From Mycolicibacterium litorale (GTDB taxonomy: Bacteria > Actinomycetota > Actinomycetes > Mycobacteriales > Mycobacteriaceae), in the NCBI RefSeq assembly GCF_010731695.1, contig NZ_AP022586.1, forward strand, positions 5,332,001-5,396,000: DNA of 64,000 nucleotides, in the 5' to 3' direction. This document shows, piece by piece, positions 29,830 through 39,013 of this stretch. The translations under genes and the position numbers were made by a program. A model generated the notes under the pieces. The model searched no databases. It was given only the letters and a program-made list of their open reading frames with translations, and was not told where the DNA came from. Each line of letters opens with the position of its first letter. Position 1 is the stretch's first letter.

Positions 29830-31661
29830 GCGTCACCGACTGGCGCGGACGCGTCAAGGAGAACCAGGACCCAGAAGACGGCGGAGACCTCCCGATCGAC
29901 GAGAACCTGCCCCGCCGCCGCGAGGCGCGGGCGCTGCTGTGGTCGCTGCTTCGGCCGTACCGGGTGACGGTGTTCCTCCTCGCGCTCGTCGTGGTGGTGG
30001 AGAACGCGGCGCGGCTGTTGGTGCCGCTGCTGGTGCAGCGCGGCATCGACCATGGCATCCCGCCGCTGCTCGAGGGTGGGCCTGCGCGTGAGTTGATGCT
30101 TATCGTCGGCGCGCTGTGCGGGGTCGTGGTCGTGCAGGCGCTCAGCCGGATGTTCTTCCTGCGCCGTTCGGGGCGGATCGGCCAGAAGGTGCTGTTGGAG
30201 TTGCGCCGCCGGGTGTTCCGGCATTTCCAGCGTCTCGACATCGCCTTCCACGACCGGTACACGTCCGGGCGGGTGGTGAGCCGATCGACCAACGACGTCG
30301 AGGCCATCCAAGACATGCTGGAAACCGGATTCGACAGCCTGATCACCGCGGTGCTCACCTTGGTCGGTACGGCCATCCTGCTGGTGACGCTCGACGTGAA
30401 GCTGGGCCTGATGTGCCTGGCGGCGTTCCCGATCCTGGTGGCACTGGTGTGGTGGTTCCGCACCGAATCGGCCAAGACGTATCGCAAGGTGCGGGAGAGC
30501 GCCGCGCTGGTGATCGTGCAGTTCGTCGAGACGATGACCGGGATCAAGGCGGTCCAGGCCTACCGCCGCGAACCGCGCAATCAGGAGATCTTCGAGGGAA
30601 TCGCCGACGAGTACCGCGAGATCAACGAGAAGACGTTCAAACTGCTCGCTATCTTCATGCCGGGGGTGAAGCTGGTCGGCAACATCACCACCGGTGTGGT
30701 GCTGCTGTACGGCGGTTCGCGGGTGCTGCACGGCGAGATGACGATCGGCACGCTGACCGCGTTCCTGCTGTACCTGCGGATGTTCTTCGAACCCATGCAG
30801 GAGATCTCGCAGTTCTTCAACACCTTCCAGTCAGCGTCCTCGGCGCTGGAGAAGCTGGCCGGGGTGCTGGCGGAGAAGCCGGGCATCCAGGACCCCGAGG
30901 ATCCGGTGCGCCTGGACTCGGTGCGCGGTGAGATCTCGTTCGACGATGTGACGTTCGGGTATTCGCCGGACCGGCCGGTGCTGCCGGACCTGTCGCTGCA
31001 CGTGCCCGCCGGTCAGACCGTGGCGCTGGTCGGTACGACGGGGGCGGGCAAGACGACGATCGCGAAGTTGATCGCCCGGTTCTACGACCCGACGTCGGGT
31101 TCGGTCACGTTGGACGGCACCGATCTGCGGCGGCTGTCGCAGAGCGAACTGCGCAGGCATGTGGTGATGGTGACGCAGGAGAACTTCATGTTCGAGGGTA
31201 CGGTCGCCGACAACATCCGGTTCGGTAAGCCGGACGCCACCGACGACGAGGTGCGCGCGGCCGCCGAAGCCGTTGGCGCGGACCGGTTCATCGCGACGCT
31301 GCCCGAGGGCTACGACACCGACGTCGCCAAGCGCGGTGGCCGGTTGTCGGCGGGGCAGCGTCAGCTGGTCGCGTTCGCGCGGGCGTTCCTGGCGGATCCG
31401 GCGGTGCTGATCCTCGACGAGGCGACGTCGTCGCTCGACATCCCGAGCGAGCGGATGGTGCAGCGCGCGTTGGAGACGGTGCTGTCCGATCGGACGGCGC
31501 TGGTGATCGCGCACCGGCTGTCGACGGTCGCGATCGCCGACCGGGTGCTGGTGCTCGAAGGCGGCCGCATCGTCGAAGACGGTTCACCCGCGGAGCTCAT
31601 CGCGAACGCCGGCGGGCGGTACGCGGCGCTGCACCGCGCGTGGGAGCAATCGCTGGCCTGA
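29826..31661 (+). CDS. ABC exporter half-transporter 3, partner of 2
   Basis: 611 aa. An acidic N-terminus is followed by six spans (about 45-320) and an NBD with Walker A GTTGAGKTT (403), Q451, and canonical Walker B ILDEATSSLD. Its signature motif is LSAGQ (507) rather than LSGGQ. The weak signature here and the weak Walker B of subunit 2 would meet in the same composite site, so the two should form one asymmetric heterodimer. ATG 29826 overlaps the previous stop (ATGA). Confidence 0.92.
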   Translation: MSVTDWRGRVKENQDPEDGGDLPIDENLPRRREARALLWSLLRPYRVTVFLLALVVVVENAARLLVPLLVQRGIDHGIPPLLEGGPARELMLIVGALCGVVVVQALSRMFFLRRSGRIGQKVLLELRRRVFRHFQRLDIAFHDRYTSGRVVSRSTNDVEAIQDMLETGFDSLITAVLTLVGTAILLVTLDVKLGLMCLAAFPILVALVWWFRTESAKTYRKVRESAALVIVQFVETMTGIKAVQAYRREPRNQEIFEGIADEYREINEKTFKLLAIFMPGVKLVGNITTGVVLLYGGSRVLHGEMTIGTLTAFLLYLRMFFEPMQEISQFFNTFQSASSALEKLAGVLAEKPGIQDPEDPVRLDSVRGEISFDDVTFGYSPDRPVLPDLSLHVPAGQTVALVGTTGAGKTTIAKLIARFYDPTSGSVTLDGTDLRRLSQSELRRHVVMVTQENFMFEGTVADNIRFGKPDATDDEVRAAAEAVGADRFIATLPEGYDTDVAKRGGRLSAGQRQLVAFARAFLADPAVLILDEATSSLDIPSERMVQRALETVLSDRTALVIAHRLSTVAIADRVLVLEGGRIVEDGSPAELIANAGGRYAALHRAWEQSLA

Positions 31662-31683
31662 GCGATTGGGATCGCTGGTTGTG

Positions 31684-31732
31684 TCGCGAGACTGAAGCCA
31701 CGCAGCGGCGCTCTCGCACTTTCGCTGCGTGG
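31684..31732 (+). repeat. Left palindromic element flanking the DUF559-type gene
   Basis: Positions 31684-31707 are repeated in inverted form at 32647-32670 with one mismatch in 24. Inside it, CCACGCAGCG (31698-31707) and CGCTGCGTGG (31723-31732) form a perfect 10-bp hairpin with a 15-base loop. A 16-base direct repeat, CGCACTTTCGCTGCGT, lies at 31715-31730 and again at 32639-32654. Confidence 0.75.
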
Positions 31733-31780
31733 TTTCCGTTTCACGGACGGCTTGTCGGTACCCGCTGCCAGCATCCCCTC

Positions 31781-32656
31781 ATGGGGAGGATGTTCATCGG
31801 CACCGAGGCGCTGGCCAGCGGCGCCGTCACACGACACGAGTTGGCGCGCTGGCACCGACGCATCTATCCAGACGTGTACTGCGCGAAGCGAACCGAACTG
31901 TCGCTCAAAGACCGCATCTACGGCGCTTGGCTGTGGTCGGGGCGACGCGCGGTGGTCGCCGGTCTGTCCGCCGCGGCGATGCAGGGGGCGCCGTGGATCG
32001 ACGACGACATCCCGATCGAGTTGATCTGGAACAACTCCCATGCACCCGAGGGCCTGGTCGTCCGCAACGACACGCTGGCCGCGGACGAGGTCGAGCGCTT
32101 CGGTCGCCTGCCGGTCACCACGTGCGCTCGGACGGCCTTCGACCTCGGTCGGCGGCTGCAACGCGACGCGGCCGTCGCCCGCCTCGACGCCCTCATGTGG
32201 GCCCGTCGCTTCGCGGTCGGCGACGTCCACGCGCTGGCCGCCCGGTATCCGCGGGCGCGCGGATTGAAAGCCCTGCGTATGGCGATGCCGCTCGTCGACG
32301 GCGGTGCCGCTTCACCGAGGGAGACCTGGCTTCGCCTGCTCCTCACCGACAACGGCTACGACAACCTCATCACGCAGATCCCGATCTTCGACCGGCACGG
32401 GTTGATCGGCGTCGCCGACATGGGCTGGCCCGAACTGAAGATCGCCGTCGAGTACGACGGGGACTACCACCGCACCGACCGCAGGCGCTATGTGATGGAC
32501 CAGCGAAAGCTACGCCGCCTCGAAGCGTTGGGCTGGATCGTCATTCGAGTCATCGCCGAGGACGACGTTGCCGACGTCCTCGCGCGCGTCGACCGCGCCA
32601 GGAAGCTCCGCCACACTGAACTCACGCAGGGGGTCTCCCGCACTTTCGCTGCGTAG
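31781..32656 (+). CDS. AbiEi-antitoxin-like / DUF559 (PD-(D/E)XK-like) protein
   Basis: 291 aa. The N-terminal half resembles the winged-helix AbiEi antitoxin type (TRHELARWHRRIYPDVY, then GRLPVTTCARTAFDLGRR). The C-terminal 100 residues resemble a Vsr-like/DUF559 endonuclease fold: an acidic GVADMGWPELKIAVEYDGDYH stretch gives a D-(X)n-E-X-K-like core and the ending LGWIVIRVIAEDD. Nuclease activity is inferred only. Its last five codons (RTFAA) are encoded by the right-hand repeat. ATG 31781 or 31790. No toxin partner is adjacent. Confidence 0.75.
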   Translation: MGRMFIGTEALASGAVTRHELARWHRRIYPDVYCAKRTELSLKDRIYGAWLWSGRRAVVAGLSAAAMQGAPWIDDDIPIELIWNNSHAPEGLVVRNDTLAADEVERFGRLPVTTCARTAFDLGRRLQRDAAVARLDALMWARRFAVGDVHALAARYPRARGLKALRMAMPLVDGGAASPRETWLRLLLTDNGYDNLITQIPIFDRHGLIGVADMGWPELKIAVEYDGDYHRTDRRRYVMDQRKLRRLEALGWIVIRVIAEDDVADVLARVDRARKLRHTELTQGVSRTFAA

Positions 32657-32670
32657 CTTCAGTCTCGCGA
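32624..32670 (-). repeat. Right palindromic element flanking the DUF559-type gene
   Basis: Inverted copy of the left element: 32656-32670 is the exact reverse complement of 31684-31698, and 32647-32670 matches 31684-31707 with one mismatch. ACGCAG (32624-32629) and CTGCGT (32649-32654) pair around the direct repeat CGCACTTTCGCTGCGT. It covers the 3' end and stop codon of the enclosed gene. Confidence 0.75.
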
Positions 32671-32707
32671 GCGTCGCGACCCACGACGCACCCGCGACCG
32701 CAACCCA

Positions 32708-33793
32708 TCACCAGCGTGGCTCGCACAGGTGGTGACACATGTTGCCGCCTGCCCGCTTCGCTTCGTACATCGCGGCATCCGCGGCCCGCACGAGGCGCTC
32801 GAGCGCCGACTCGTCGCTGCCCCGTGCCGCGCCGACCGGCGTGCACGCGGTGCCGACGCTGGCCGTCACCGGCTCCGGCAGCGCCGCGATCTCCTCGCAG
32901 ATCCGCTGCGCCAGTGGGGCCGGATCGTGCGTGTCCCACACGGCGGCGACGACGAATTCCTCGCCGCCGATCCGCCCGATCACCGCGGGCGCGCCGACGA
33001 CCGCGCGCGGCAGCGCACGCGCCACCTCCGTCAGGGTCTCGTCACCGGCCTGATGTCCATAGGTGTCGTTGATCCGTTTGAAGTCGTCGAGGTCGACGAG
33101 CACCATGATCAGGTGGCAGCCGGGGTGTACCGTCCCGCCGGCGAGCAACTTGGCGGTGTGGGCGTAGAAGGCCCGCCGGTTTAGTAGCCCGGTGAGCGGA
33201 TCGCGGTCGGCGCGGGCCAGGTCGACGCCGAGCGCCCGCACGAGGACGTGTATCGCGACGGGCATGGCGATGTTGATCTGCACGACGATGAACAGGTCCA
33301 CCACAGCCATTGCCGGGTATCCGGCCATCGCGATGCGCACCGCGGCGGTGACGCAGACCGCGGCCGTCACCAGGAAGTTGTAGAGCACGAGCGCCGGCGA
33401 GTGGAAGAACGCGATGTAGGCGGCGATGGTCGCGAACGAGATGCACCCGGTGAGGGCCCCCTGCGGATCCGGGTAGGCCAGACAGGACAACGCGATTGCG
33501 GCGTTGGACACGACCGCGAAGGCCACGGACTGGGAGTGGGTCGGCCAGCGCCACGCCCAGAGCGCCACGCCCGCGGCACCGAACGCGACCGCGGTCCACG
33601 TCATCGCGACCGGCAGGGTGCCTTGGGGTCCGTCGAACCGCAGCAGGATCAGCAGGCACACCGCGAGCGACGCGGCGATGAGCGCCATCATGATTCGGAC
33701 CGCCCCGGTCATCTGGCGGGCGGCCAGATAATCGCTCATCCATTCGTAGTGGTTGCCCTGCAACCAGCGCTTCCTCGCCACCGTCGCTGCCAC
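32708..33793 (-). CDS. Membrane diguanylate cyclase (GGDEF)
   Basis: 361 aa. Six or so membrane spans (about 30-185) act as an unidentified sensor; a GGDEF domain follows (about 190-350) with DPLTGLLNRRAF, DLDDFKRINDTYGHQAGDE and the active-site loop GGEEF. It should make cyclic di-GMP from two GTP. The RxxD inhibition site that normally precedes GGDEF is not seen (the residues are APAVIGRI). Start ATG 33793. It stands alone between the DUF559-type gene and the FAD oxidoreductase. Confidence 0.9.
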   Translation of the reverse strand: MAATVARKRWLQGNHYEWMSDYLAARQMTGAVRIMMALIAASLAVCLLILLRFDGPQGTLPVAMTWTAVAFGAAGVALWAWRWPTHSQSVAFAVVSNAAIALSCLAYPDPQGALTGCISFATIAAYIAFFHSPALVLYNFLVTAAVCVTAAVRIAMAGYPAMAVVDLFIVVQINIAMPVAIHVLVRALGVDLARADRDPLTGLLNRRAFYAHTAKLLAGGTVHPGCHLIMVLVDLDDFKRINDTYGHQAGDETLTEVARALPRAVVGAPAVIGRIGGEEFVVAAVWDTHDPAPLAQRICEEIAALPEPVTASVGTACTPVGAARGSDESALERLVRAADAAMYEAKRAGGNMCHHLCEPRW

Positions 33794-33874
33794 CTTCGCC
33801 GCCCCCGGATCGCAGCCGTCCCTGCCTCATCGCCCCAGCAAACTTCCTCAGGGTACATCGTGGCGTGGTGCCGC

Positions 33875-35248
33875 TCACACTTCCGCGAGAAGTGCCTCCA
33901 GCTTGTCGTTGATGTCGTGCAACTGTGAGCCGAGCATGCTGACGATCTTCTCGCGCGCCCGCTCGCTCACTCCCGCGGTGACGTGGTGCAGGATGTTGAG
34001 CCGGGCGCCGTCGAGCCAGGCCATCATCTCCGGGTCGGTGAACCACTGTAGCTGATTGCGGTTGAACGCCAACATCATTCGAAGCCAGTCCGCGGGCACG
34101 TGCGGGTAGGGCACCGGCCCGCAGAACGCGTTTCGGGTGTCGTCGTCGCCGTAGGCGGCCTCGACGTGGCCGATCACCGACGCCGAGAACGCGGGCTGGC
34201 AGGTGCGCACCGTCTGCAACGTGATCCGGTCGCCGTCGAAGACCGGCGCAGGCGCCTTGTCGCCGAGTCCGTCGGCCGTGCAGTCCACGAACAGCGCCGA
34301 CGCGTCCACGTCCAGGCTCCCACCGGTGAGCGTGACGCGTCCGGGCTCGATCGCGGTCACCTGACCCAGCCGCACCACGTCGTCGATGCTCCGCAGGAGC
34401 TCCAGTTCCCCCTGCGACACGATCGCGCAGCGGTACATCGTCGGCTCGACCGACTCGTCGACCCGCAGCAGGCATCCTTTCGCCTCCAACCGGCCGAAGA
34501 GGTCGTGGAACGACGACGCATCCCGGACCGCCGTGAGCTGTGCGGTGAAATCGGTCAGCACCCGCTTGGCGAACTTCGCACCCGGCTGCACGGTCGCGCG
34601 GTCCATCAGCCACGCCTCGCGGGGCTTGATCCACGTCAATCGCTGCGGCGCCACCCCGTGGCGCAGAAGGAACACGCAGGCGTCCATCGCGGTCTTGCCC
34701 GCACCGACGATGACGTAACGGTCATGGGGAGCGCTGCGCGGCAACGCGTTCGGCGGCACACACTCGACCTTGTCGGCGACGGCGTAGGCCGGTGGCCGCA
34801 TCGACGGCACCACGACATCGAGGTGGCTGACCACCGTGCGCCGCGCCGCCACCTCGAGATCCTCGCCGCCGAGCGTGCGGATCCGGCCGCCGCCGAGGTG
34901 TTCGCTCATCGGCAGGTAGGTCACCCGTCCGGACGGCAGCAGCTGCTGGCGCATCACCGTCTCGTAGTACGCGCACACCTCCGCGCCGCCGGCCAGTTCG
35001 TAGAACCCGGCGTTGGGTCCGCTCTGGTCGATCGCACCGCTGCCCAGATCGCGGGAGTTGACGCCGTAGTACGCCGACGGTTGGTGCAGCCGCACGTACG
35101 GATACGCGGTCGTCCAGTGCCCGCCGGGCGCGTGGTTGCGGTCGACGATCACCACCGTCGCATCGGATTCGGCGATCAGGGTGTCGACGAACGCCATGCC
35201 CATCGCACCCGCACCGACGACGAGGTAGTCCGCCTCGAGGGTCTGCAC
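33875..35248 (-). CDS. FAD/NAD(P)-binding oxidoreductase, monooxygenase-like
   Basis: 457 aa. N-terminal FAD motif VVGAGAMGMAFVDTL (about 9-23) and a second dinucleotide motif YVIVGAGKTAMDACVFLL (about 177) resemble flavin monooxygenases of the class-B type, though the FMO fingerprint FxGxxxHxxxW is not obvious. The GTG start at 35248 shares its G with the TAG stop of the epoxide-hydrolase gene, a tight coupling that suggests a joint pathway (flavoprotein oxidation plus epoxide opening). Substrate unknown. Confidence 0.82.
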   Translation of the reverse strand: MQTLEADYLVVGAGAMGMAFVDTLIAESDATVVIVDRNHAPGGHWTTAYPYVRLHQPSAYYGVNSRDLGSGAIDQSGPNAGFYELAGGAEVCAYYETVMRQQLLPSGRVTYLPMSEHLGGGRIRTLGGEDLEVAARRTVVSHLDVVVPSMRPPAYAVADKVECVPPNALPRSAPHDRYVIVGAGKTAMDACVFLLRHGVAPQRLTWIKPREAWLMDRATVQPGAKFAKRVLTDFTAQLTAVRDASSFHDLFGRLEAKGCLLRVDESVEPTMYRCAIVSQGELELLRSIDDVVRLGQVTAIEPGRVTLTGGSLDVDASALFVDCTADGLGDKAPAPVFDGDRITLQTVRTCQPAFSASVIGHVEAAYGDDDTRNAFCGPVPYPHVPADWLRMMLAFNRNQLQWFTDPEMMAWLDGARLNILHHVTAGVSERAREKIVSMLGSQLHDINDKLEALLAEV

Positions 35249-36351
35249 TATCGGACCGTGTCGAAGAACGCCGCGACGTCACCGGCGAACAGCTCGGGCT
35301 GTTCGAAGGCGGCGAAGTGACCGCCGCGCGGCATGTTCGTCCAGTGGGTGATGTGGTAGCTGTCCTCACACCAGTGCCGCGGCATCCGGATGATCTCCCT
35401 CGGGAAGGACGCCACCCCGGTCGGCACCCGGACCGGTCCTGCGCCCCGTCCGCCGGTGGCGCTCTCCCAGTACAGTCGCGCCGACGAGGCCCCGGCGGCG
35501 GTCGCCCAGTACAGCATCACGTTGTCGAGCAGCTCGTCTTTGGTGAACACGTTCTCCGGGTGGCCGTCGCAGTCGCTCCACTCGCGGAACTTCTCGACGA
35601 TCCAGGCCAGTTGCCCGACGGGGGAATCGACCAGCCCGTAGCCCAGCGTCTGCGGACGGGTGGCCTGCTGCTTGAAGTACCCGGTGCCCCACTTCTGCCG
35701 TTCGGCCATCGCCGCCAGTGCGTCCTGCTCCTCGTCATCGGGGTTCTCGAGGTCTTTCGGCGGCCGCCCGATCGGCATGTTGACGTGGATCGCGACGCAT
35801 CCGCGCTCGTTGCGGCCCAACTGTGTGGTGATCACCGCACCCCAGTCGCCGCCCTGCGCGCCGTAGCGGTCGTAGCCCAGATGCAACATGAGCTCGTCCC
35901 ACGCCACCGCGATGCGCTCGATGCCCCAGCCGGTCGCGGCCGGCTTGCCGGAGAAGCCGTATCCGGGCAGCGAGGGACACACGACGTGGTATCCGGCCTC
36001 GTTCAGCGGTTCGATCACCTTCTGGAACTCGACGACGGAGCCGGGCCAGCCGTGGGTGAGCAGCAGCGGGAACGCGTCGGGACGCGACGAGCGCTGGTGG
36101 ATGGCGTGGATCTCGAGGCCGTCGATCTGGGTGGTGAACTGGTCGAACCGGTTGAGCGCGGCCTCGCGGGCCCGCCAGTCGTACTCGTCGGCCCAGTAGT
36201 CGGCCAGCTCGCGGGTGTAGGCCAGCGGAATGCCCTGGCTCCAGTCGTCGACGCACTCGGCCTCCGGCCACCGGGTGTTGTGCAGCCGGGACGCCAGGTC
36301 GGTCAGGACGGTGTCGGGGATCGCGATGGTGAAGGGTGTGACAGCGGACAC
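35248..36351 (-). CDS. Epoxide hydrolase (EHN-type alpha/beta hydrolase)
   Basis: 367 aa. The N-terminal EHN region (FTIAIPDTVLTDLASRLHNTRW) and core alpha/beta-hydrolase fold match microsomal-type epoxide hydrolases: oxyanion-hole HGWPG, nucleophile Asp in AQGGDWGAVI, and the catalytic His near RGGHFAAFEQ. It would hydrolyse epoxides to diols. GTG at 36351 is selected; upstream codons to 36543 are shadow of the LuxR gene. Operon with the flavoprotein gene that starts on its last base. Confidence 0.92.
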   Translation of the reverse strand: MSAVTPFTIAIPDTVLTDLASRLHNTRWPEAECVDDWSQGIPLAYTRELADYWADEYDWRAREAALNRFDQFTTQIDGLEIHAIHQRSSRPDAFPLLLTHGWPGSVVEFQKVIEPLNEAGYHVVCPSLPGYGFSGKPAATGWGIERIAVAWDELMLHLGYDRYGAQGGDWGAVITTQLGRNERGCVAIHVNMPIGRPPKDLENPDDEEQDALAAMAERQKWGTGYFKQQATRPQTLGYGLVDSPVGQLAWIVEKFREWSDCDGHPENVFTKDELLDNVMLYWATAAGASSARLYWESATGGRGAGPVRVPTGVASFPREIIRMPRHWCEDSYHITHWTNMPRGGHFAAFEQPELFAGDVAAFFDTVR

Positions 36352-36398
36352 AGCTGCGATCCTCGCACGACCGGACGTCGGCTCTCGGCGACGGGACG

Positions 36399-37256
36399 TC
36401 AGGGGATGAGGCGCAGCAGCCGCGCCCGTGACACCGATTCGTGCCGGTTGCGGGTGCCGAGTTTGGTGGCCGCGCTGCGCAGGTAACTCTTCACCGTCTC
36501 GGTCTTCAGCGAAAGACGTTGCGCCGCCTCGGCATTCGTACAACCCATCGCGACCTGTGTCAGCACGTCGAGCTCGCGGGCGCTCAGCGAGGCGTCGGCG
36601 GCGGGTCCGTCGGTGGCCAGCGCCTGCGCCAACCGGTCGGCCAGTTCACGCAGCCGTGCGCCGTCGGCGGAGTCCGCGGCCAGCCGGCGCAGCTCGGCGT
36701 GCACCTCGCGGACCTGCTCGACACCGGCGACGCCGCTGGTCGCGTTGGCCACGGCGGCTTCCCGCAGGCGCAGCCGCCGGTCGACCTCGTCGCGGATCCG
36801 CAGTTCGGTGCTCAGGCGGCGCGCCGAGTTCACCAGGAAGTCCGCGGTCTGGTCGGCGATCGGCGAGGGCGACCGTTGCGCCCCGTAGAGCACCGCGCGG
36901 GTGTCGCCGTCGACGACCACCGGGACCGCCAGCACCGACAGGATGCCCTCGCCGAGAACGGGCCCGTCGTAGTCGTGGGTGATGGTGACGTCGCGGCGGT
37001 AGTCCGACACCGACATGGGCCGCGCCGCCACCACGGTGGCTCCGCCGAGTCCGGAGTTGGGGCGCACCGCGAGCCCGTGCAAACCGCTGGTTCGCGCGCC
37101 GACGAACTCCGTGAGCACCAGTGTCCGGTCGAACACCTCACCGCCGAACGCCACCGGCAGGCCGGTCACCGTGGCGATGCGGCGCAGTTCGGCGCGCAGC
37201 GCGTCGGCGTCGCGGGGACGCAGCATCGGCGAAACCGGCGGGCGCACGAATAACAC
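36399..37256 (-). CDS. LuxR-type (GAF plus HTH) transcriptional regulator
   Basis: 285 aa. A GAF-like sensor region (about 30-150, with ILSVLAVPVVVDGDTRAVLYGA) is followed by a helical linker and a C-terminal LuxR HTH (about 220-280: SARELDVLTQVAMGCTNAEAA, LSLKTETVKSYLRS). Divergent from two acyl-CoA ligases, with 50 bp between, so it likely regulates them (inference). GTG 37256 is the longest start; GTG 37247, 8 bases after an AGAGGG, may be the true one. Confidence 0.88.
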   Translation of the reverse strand: MLFVRPPVSPMLRPRDADALRAELRRIATVTGLPVAFGGEVFDRTLVLTEFVGARTSGLHGLAVRPNSGLGGATVVAARPMSVSDYRRDVTITHDYDGPVLGEGILSVLAVPVVVDGDTRAVLYGAQRSPSPIADQTADFLVNSARRLSTELRIRDEVDRRLRLREAAVANATSGVAGVEQVREVHAELRRLAADSADGARLRELADRLAQALATDGPAADASLSARELDVLTQVAMGCTNAEAAQRLSLKTETVKSYLRSAATKLGTRNRHESVSRARLLRLIP

Positions 37257-37306
37257 CCTCTTTCGGGGGTAGCGAGTACATGTGTGTGACGTAGAGCATA
37301 TCGGGC

Positions 37307-39013
37307 ATGAGCACCAACACCGATCTGTACCGCAGCGCGCGTGACCAGCTGGTCGCAGTCATCGGCGACTACGACAAGGCGCTGCAGACGTTCGAGTGGC
37401 CGCGGCTCGAGGGCGCCTTCAACTGGGCCACCGACTGGTTCGACGTCATCGCCCGCGATCCGGTCACCGGCGATCGGCTGGCGTTGTGGATCGTCGAGGA
37501 GGACGGCCGTGAAGCGCAGATCACCTTCGCGCAGATGGCGGACCGGTCGGACCGGGTGGCGACCTGGCTCGAGCGGCGCGGTATCGGCAAGGGAGACCGG
37601 GTCATCCTGATGCTGGGCAATCAGGTGGAGCTGTGGGAGGCCATGCTGGCCGTCGCCAAGCTGGGCGCGGTCACCATGCCGACCACGGGTGCGTTGGGCC
37701 CGGCCGACCTCGCCGACCGCATCAGCCGAGGCGGCGCGACGGCCGTGATCGCCAACGCCGCGGACGCCGGGAAGTTCGCCGACGTGCCCGGCGACTACAG
37801 TCGCATCGCGGTCGGTGCCGCCCTCACAACGCCGGCCGGCTGGGATCGCTACGCCGACGCCTACGACGTCGTCTCGGCCGGACCGTTCGCCGCGCGCACC
37901 ACCGTCGACGACACGATGCTGATCTACTTCACCTCCGGCACCACCAGCAAGCCGAAACTCGTCGAACACTCGCAGGTCAGTTACCCGGTCGGGCACCTGT
38001 CGACCATGGCGTGGATCGGGGTGCGGCCCGGCGACGTGCACCTGGCGATCAGCTCCCCGGGCTGGGCCAAACACGCGTGGAGCTGCTTCTTCGCCCCGTG
38101 GATCGCCGAGGCGACGATCTTCGTCTACAACTACGGCCGGTTCGACGCCGCGGCGCTGCTGCACCAGTTGAACCGGGCGCAGGTCAACACCTTCTGCGCC
38201 CCGCCCACGGTGTGGCGCATGCTCATCCAGTCCGACCTCGGCGCGAAGCCTGCCGGGCTGCGCGAGATCCTCGGCGCCGGCGAACCGCTGAACCCGGACG
38301 TCATCGCGCAGGTGGAGAAGGCGTGGGGCCTGACGATCCGCGACGGCTTCGGCCAGACCGAGACGACGCTGCAGATCGGCAACACCCCCGGCCAGCCCGT
38401 CCGGCCGGGCTCGATGGGGCGGCCCATGCCCGGGGTGCCGGTCGTGCTGGTCGACCCGCTGACCGGCCGGCCCGCCGACGAGGGCGAGATCTGCCTGGAC
38501 CTGCGGCGGCGCCCGGTCAACCTGATGACCGGATACCTCGACGACCCTGCCCGCAACGCCTCGGTCACCGAGGGTGGGTACTACCACACCGGTGACGTCG
38601 CCCGGCGCGATGCGGACGGCTACATCACCTACATCGGCCGCACCGACGACGTCTTCAAATCCTCCGATTACAAGGTGTCGCCGTTCGAGTTGGAGAGCGT
38701 GCTGATCGAGCACCCCGCGGTGGTCGAGGCCGCCGTGGTGCCGCAGCCCGACGACACCCGGCTGTCGGTGCCCAAGGCCTACGTCGCGCTGGCCGCTGGC
38801 TGGGAAGCCAACGCCGACACCGCGAAAGCGATCATGGAGTACGCCCGCGACCACCTCGCGCCCTACCTCAAGGTCCGCCGCGTCGAGTTCTACGAACTGC
38901 CCAAGACGATCTCCGGCAAGATCCGCAGGGTCGAGCTGCGCCGTCGCGAAGAAGACAGCGCGGGGCGGGCGATCGCAACCGAGTACCGCTACGAGGACCT
39001 GGTGAGTGGATGA
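37307..39013 (+). CDS. Acyl-CoA synthetase (medium-chain/ACSM-like)
   Basis: 568 aa, ANL-superfamily adenylating enzyme: AMP-binding motif [23 protein letters not shown] in [15 protein letters not shown], and the C-terminal catalytic lysine motif [10 protein letters not shown]. The sequence pattern ([24 protein letters not shown]) resembles the medium-chain acyl/aryl ACSM group. It activates a carboxylic acid as acyl-CoA. Translationally coupled to the next ligase (ATGA overlap at 39010). ATG start 37307. Confidence 0.9.
   Translation: MSTNTDLYRSARDQLVAVIGDYDKALQTFEWPRLEGAFNWATDWFDVIARDPVTGDRLALWIVEEDGREAQITFAQMADRSDRVATWLERRGIGKGDRVILMLGNQVELWEAMLAVAKLGAVTMPTTGALGPADLADRISRGGATAVIANAADAGKFADVPGDYSRIAVGAALTTPAGWDRYADAYDVVSAGPFAARTTVDDTMLIYFTSGTTSKPKLVEHSQVSYPVGHLSTMAWIGVRPGDVHLAISSPGWAKHAWSCFFAPWIAEATIFVYNYGRFDAAALLHQLNRAQVNTFCAPPTVWRMLIQSDLGAKPAGLREILGAGEPLNPDVIAQVEKAWGLTIRDGFGQTETTLQIGNTPGQPVRPGSMGRPMPGVPVVLVDPLTGRPADEGEICLDLRRRPVNLMTGYLDDPARNASVTEGGYYHTGDVARRDADGYITYIGRTDDVFKSSDYKVSPFELESVLIEHPAVVEAAVVPQPDDTRLSVPKAYVALAAGWEANADTAKAIMEYARDHLAPYLKVRRVEFYELPKTISGKIRRVELRRREEDSAGRAIATEYRYEDLVSG

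Noticed and set aside
35248..36543. Longer epoxide hydrolase start at 36543
   Set aside because: The added residues are antisense to the LuxR gene and lack the EHN domain start; GTG 36351 fits the family.
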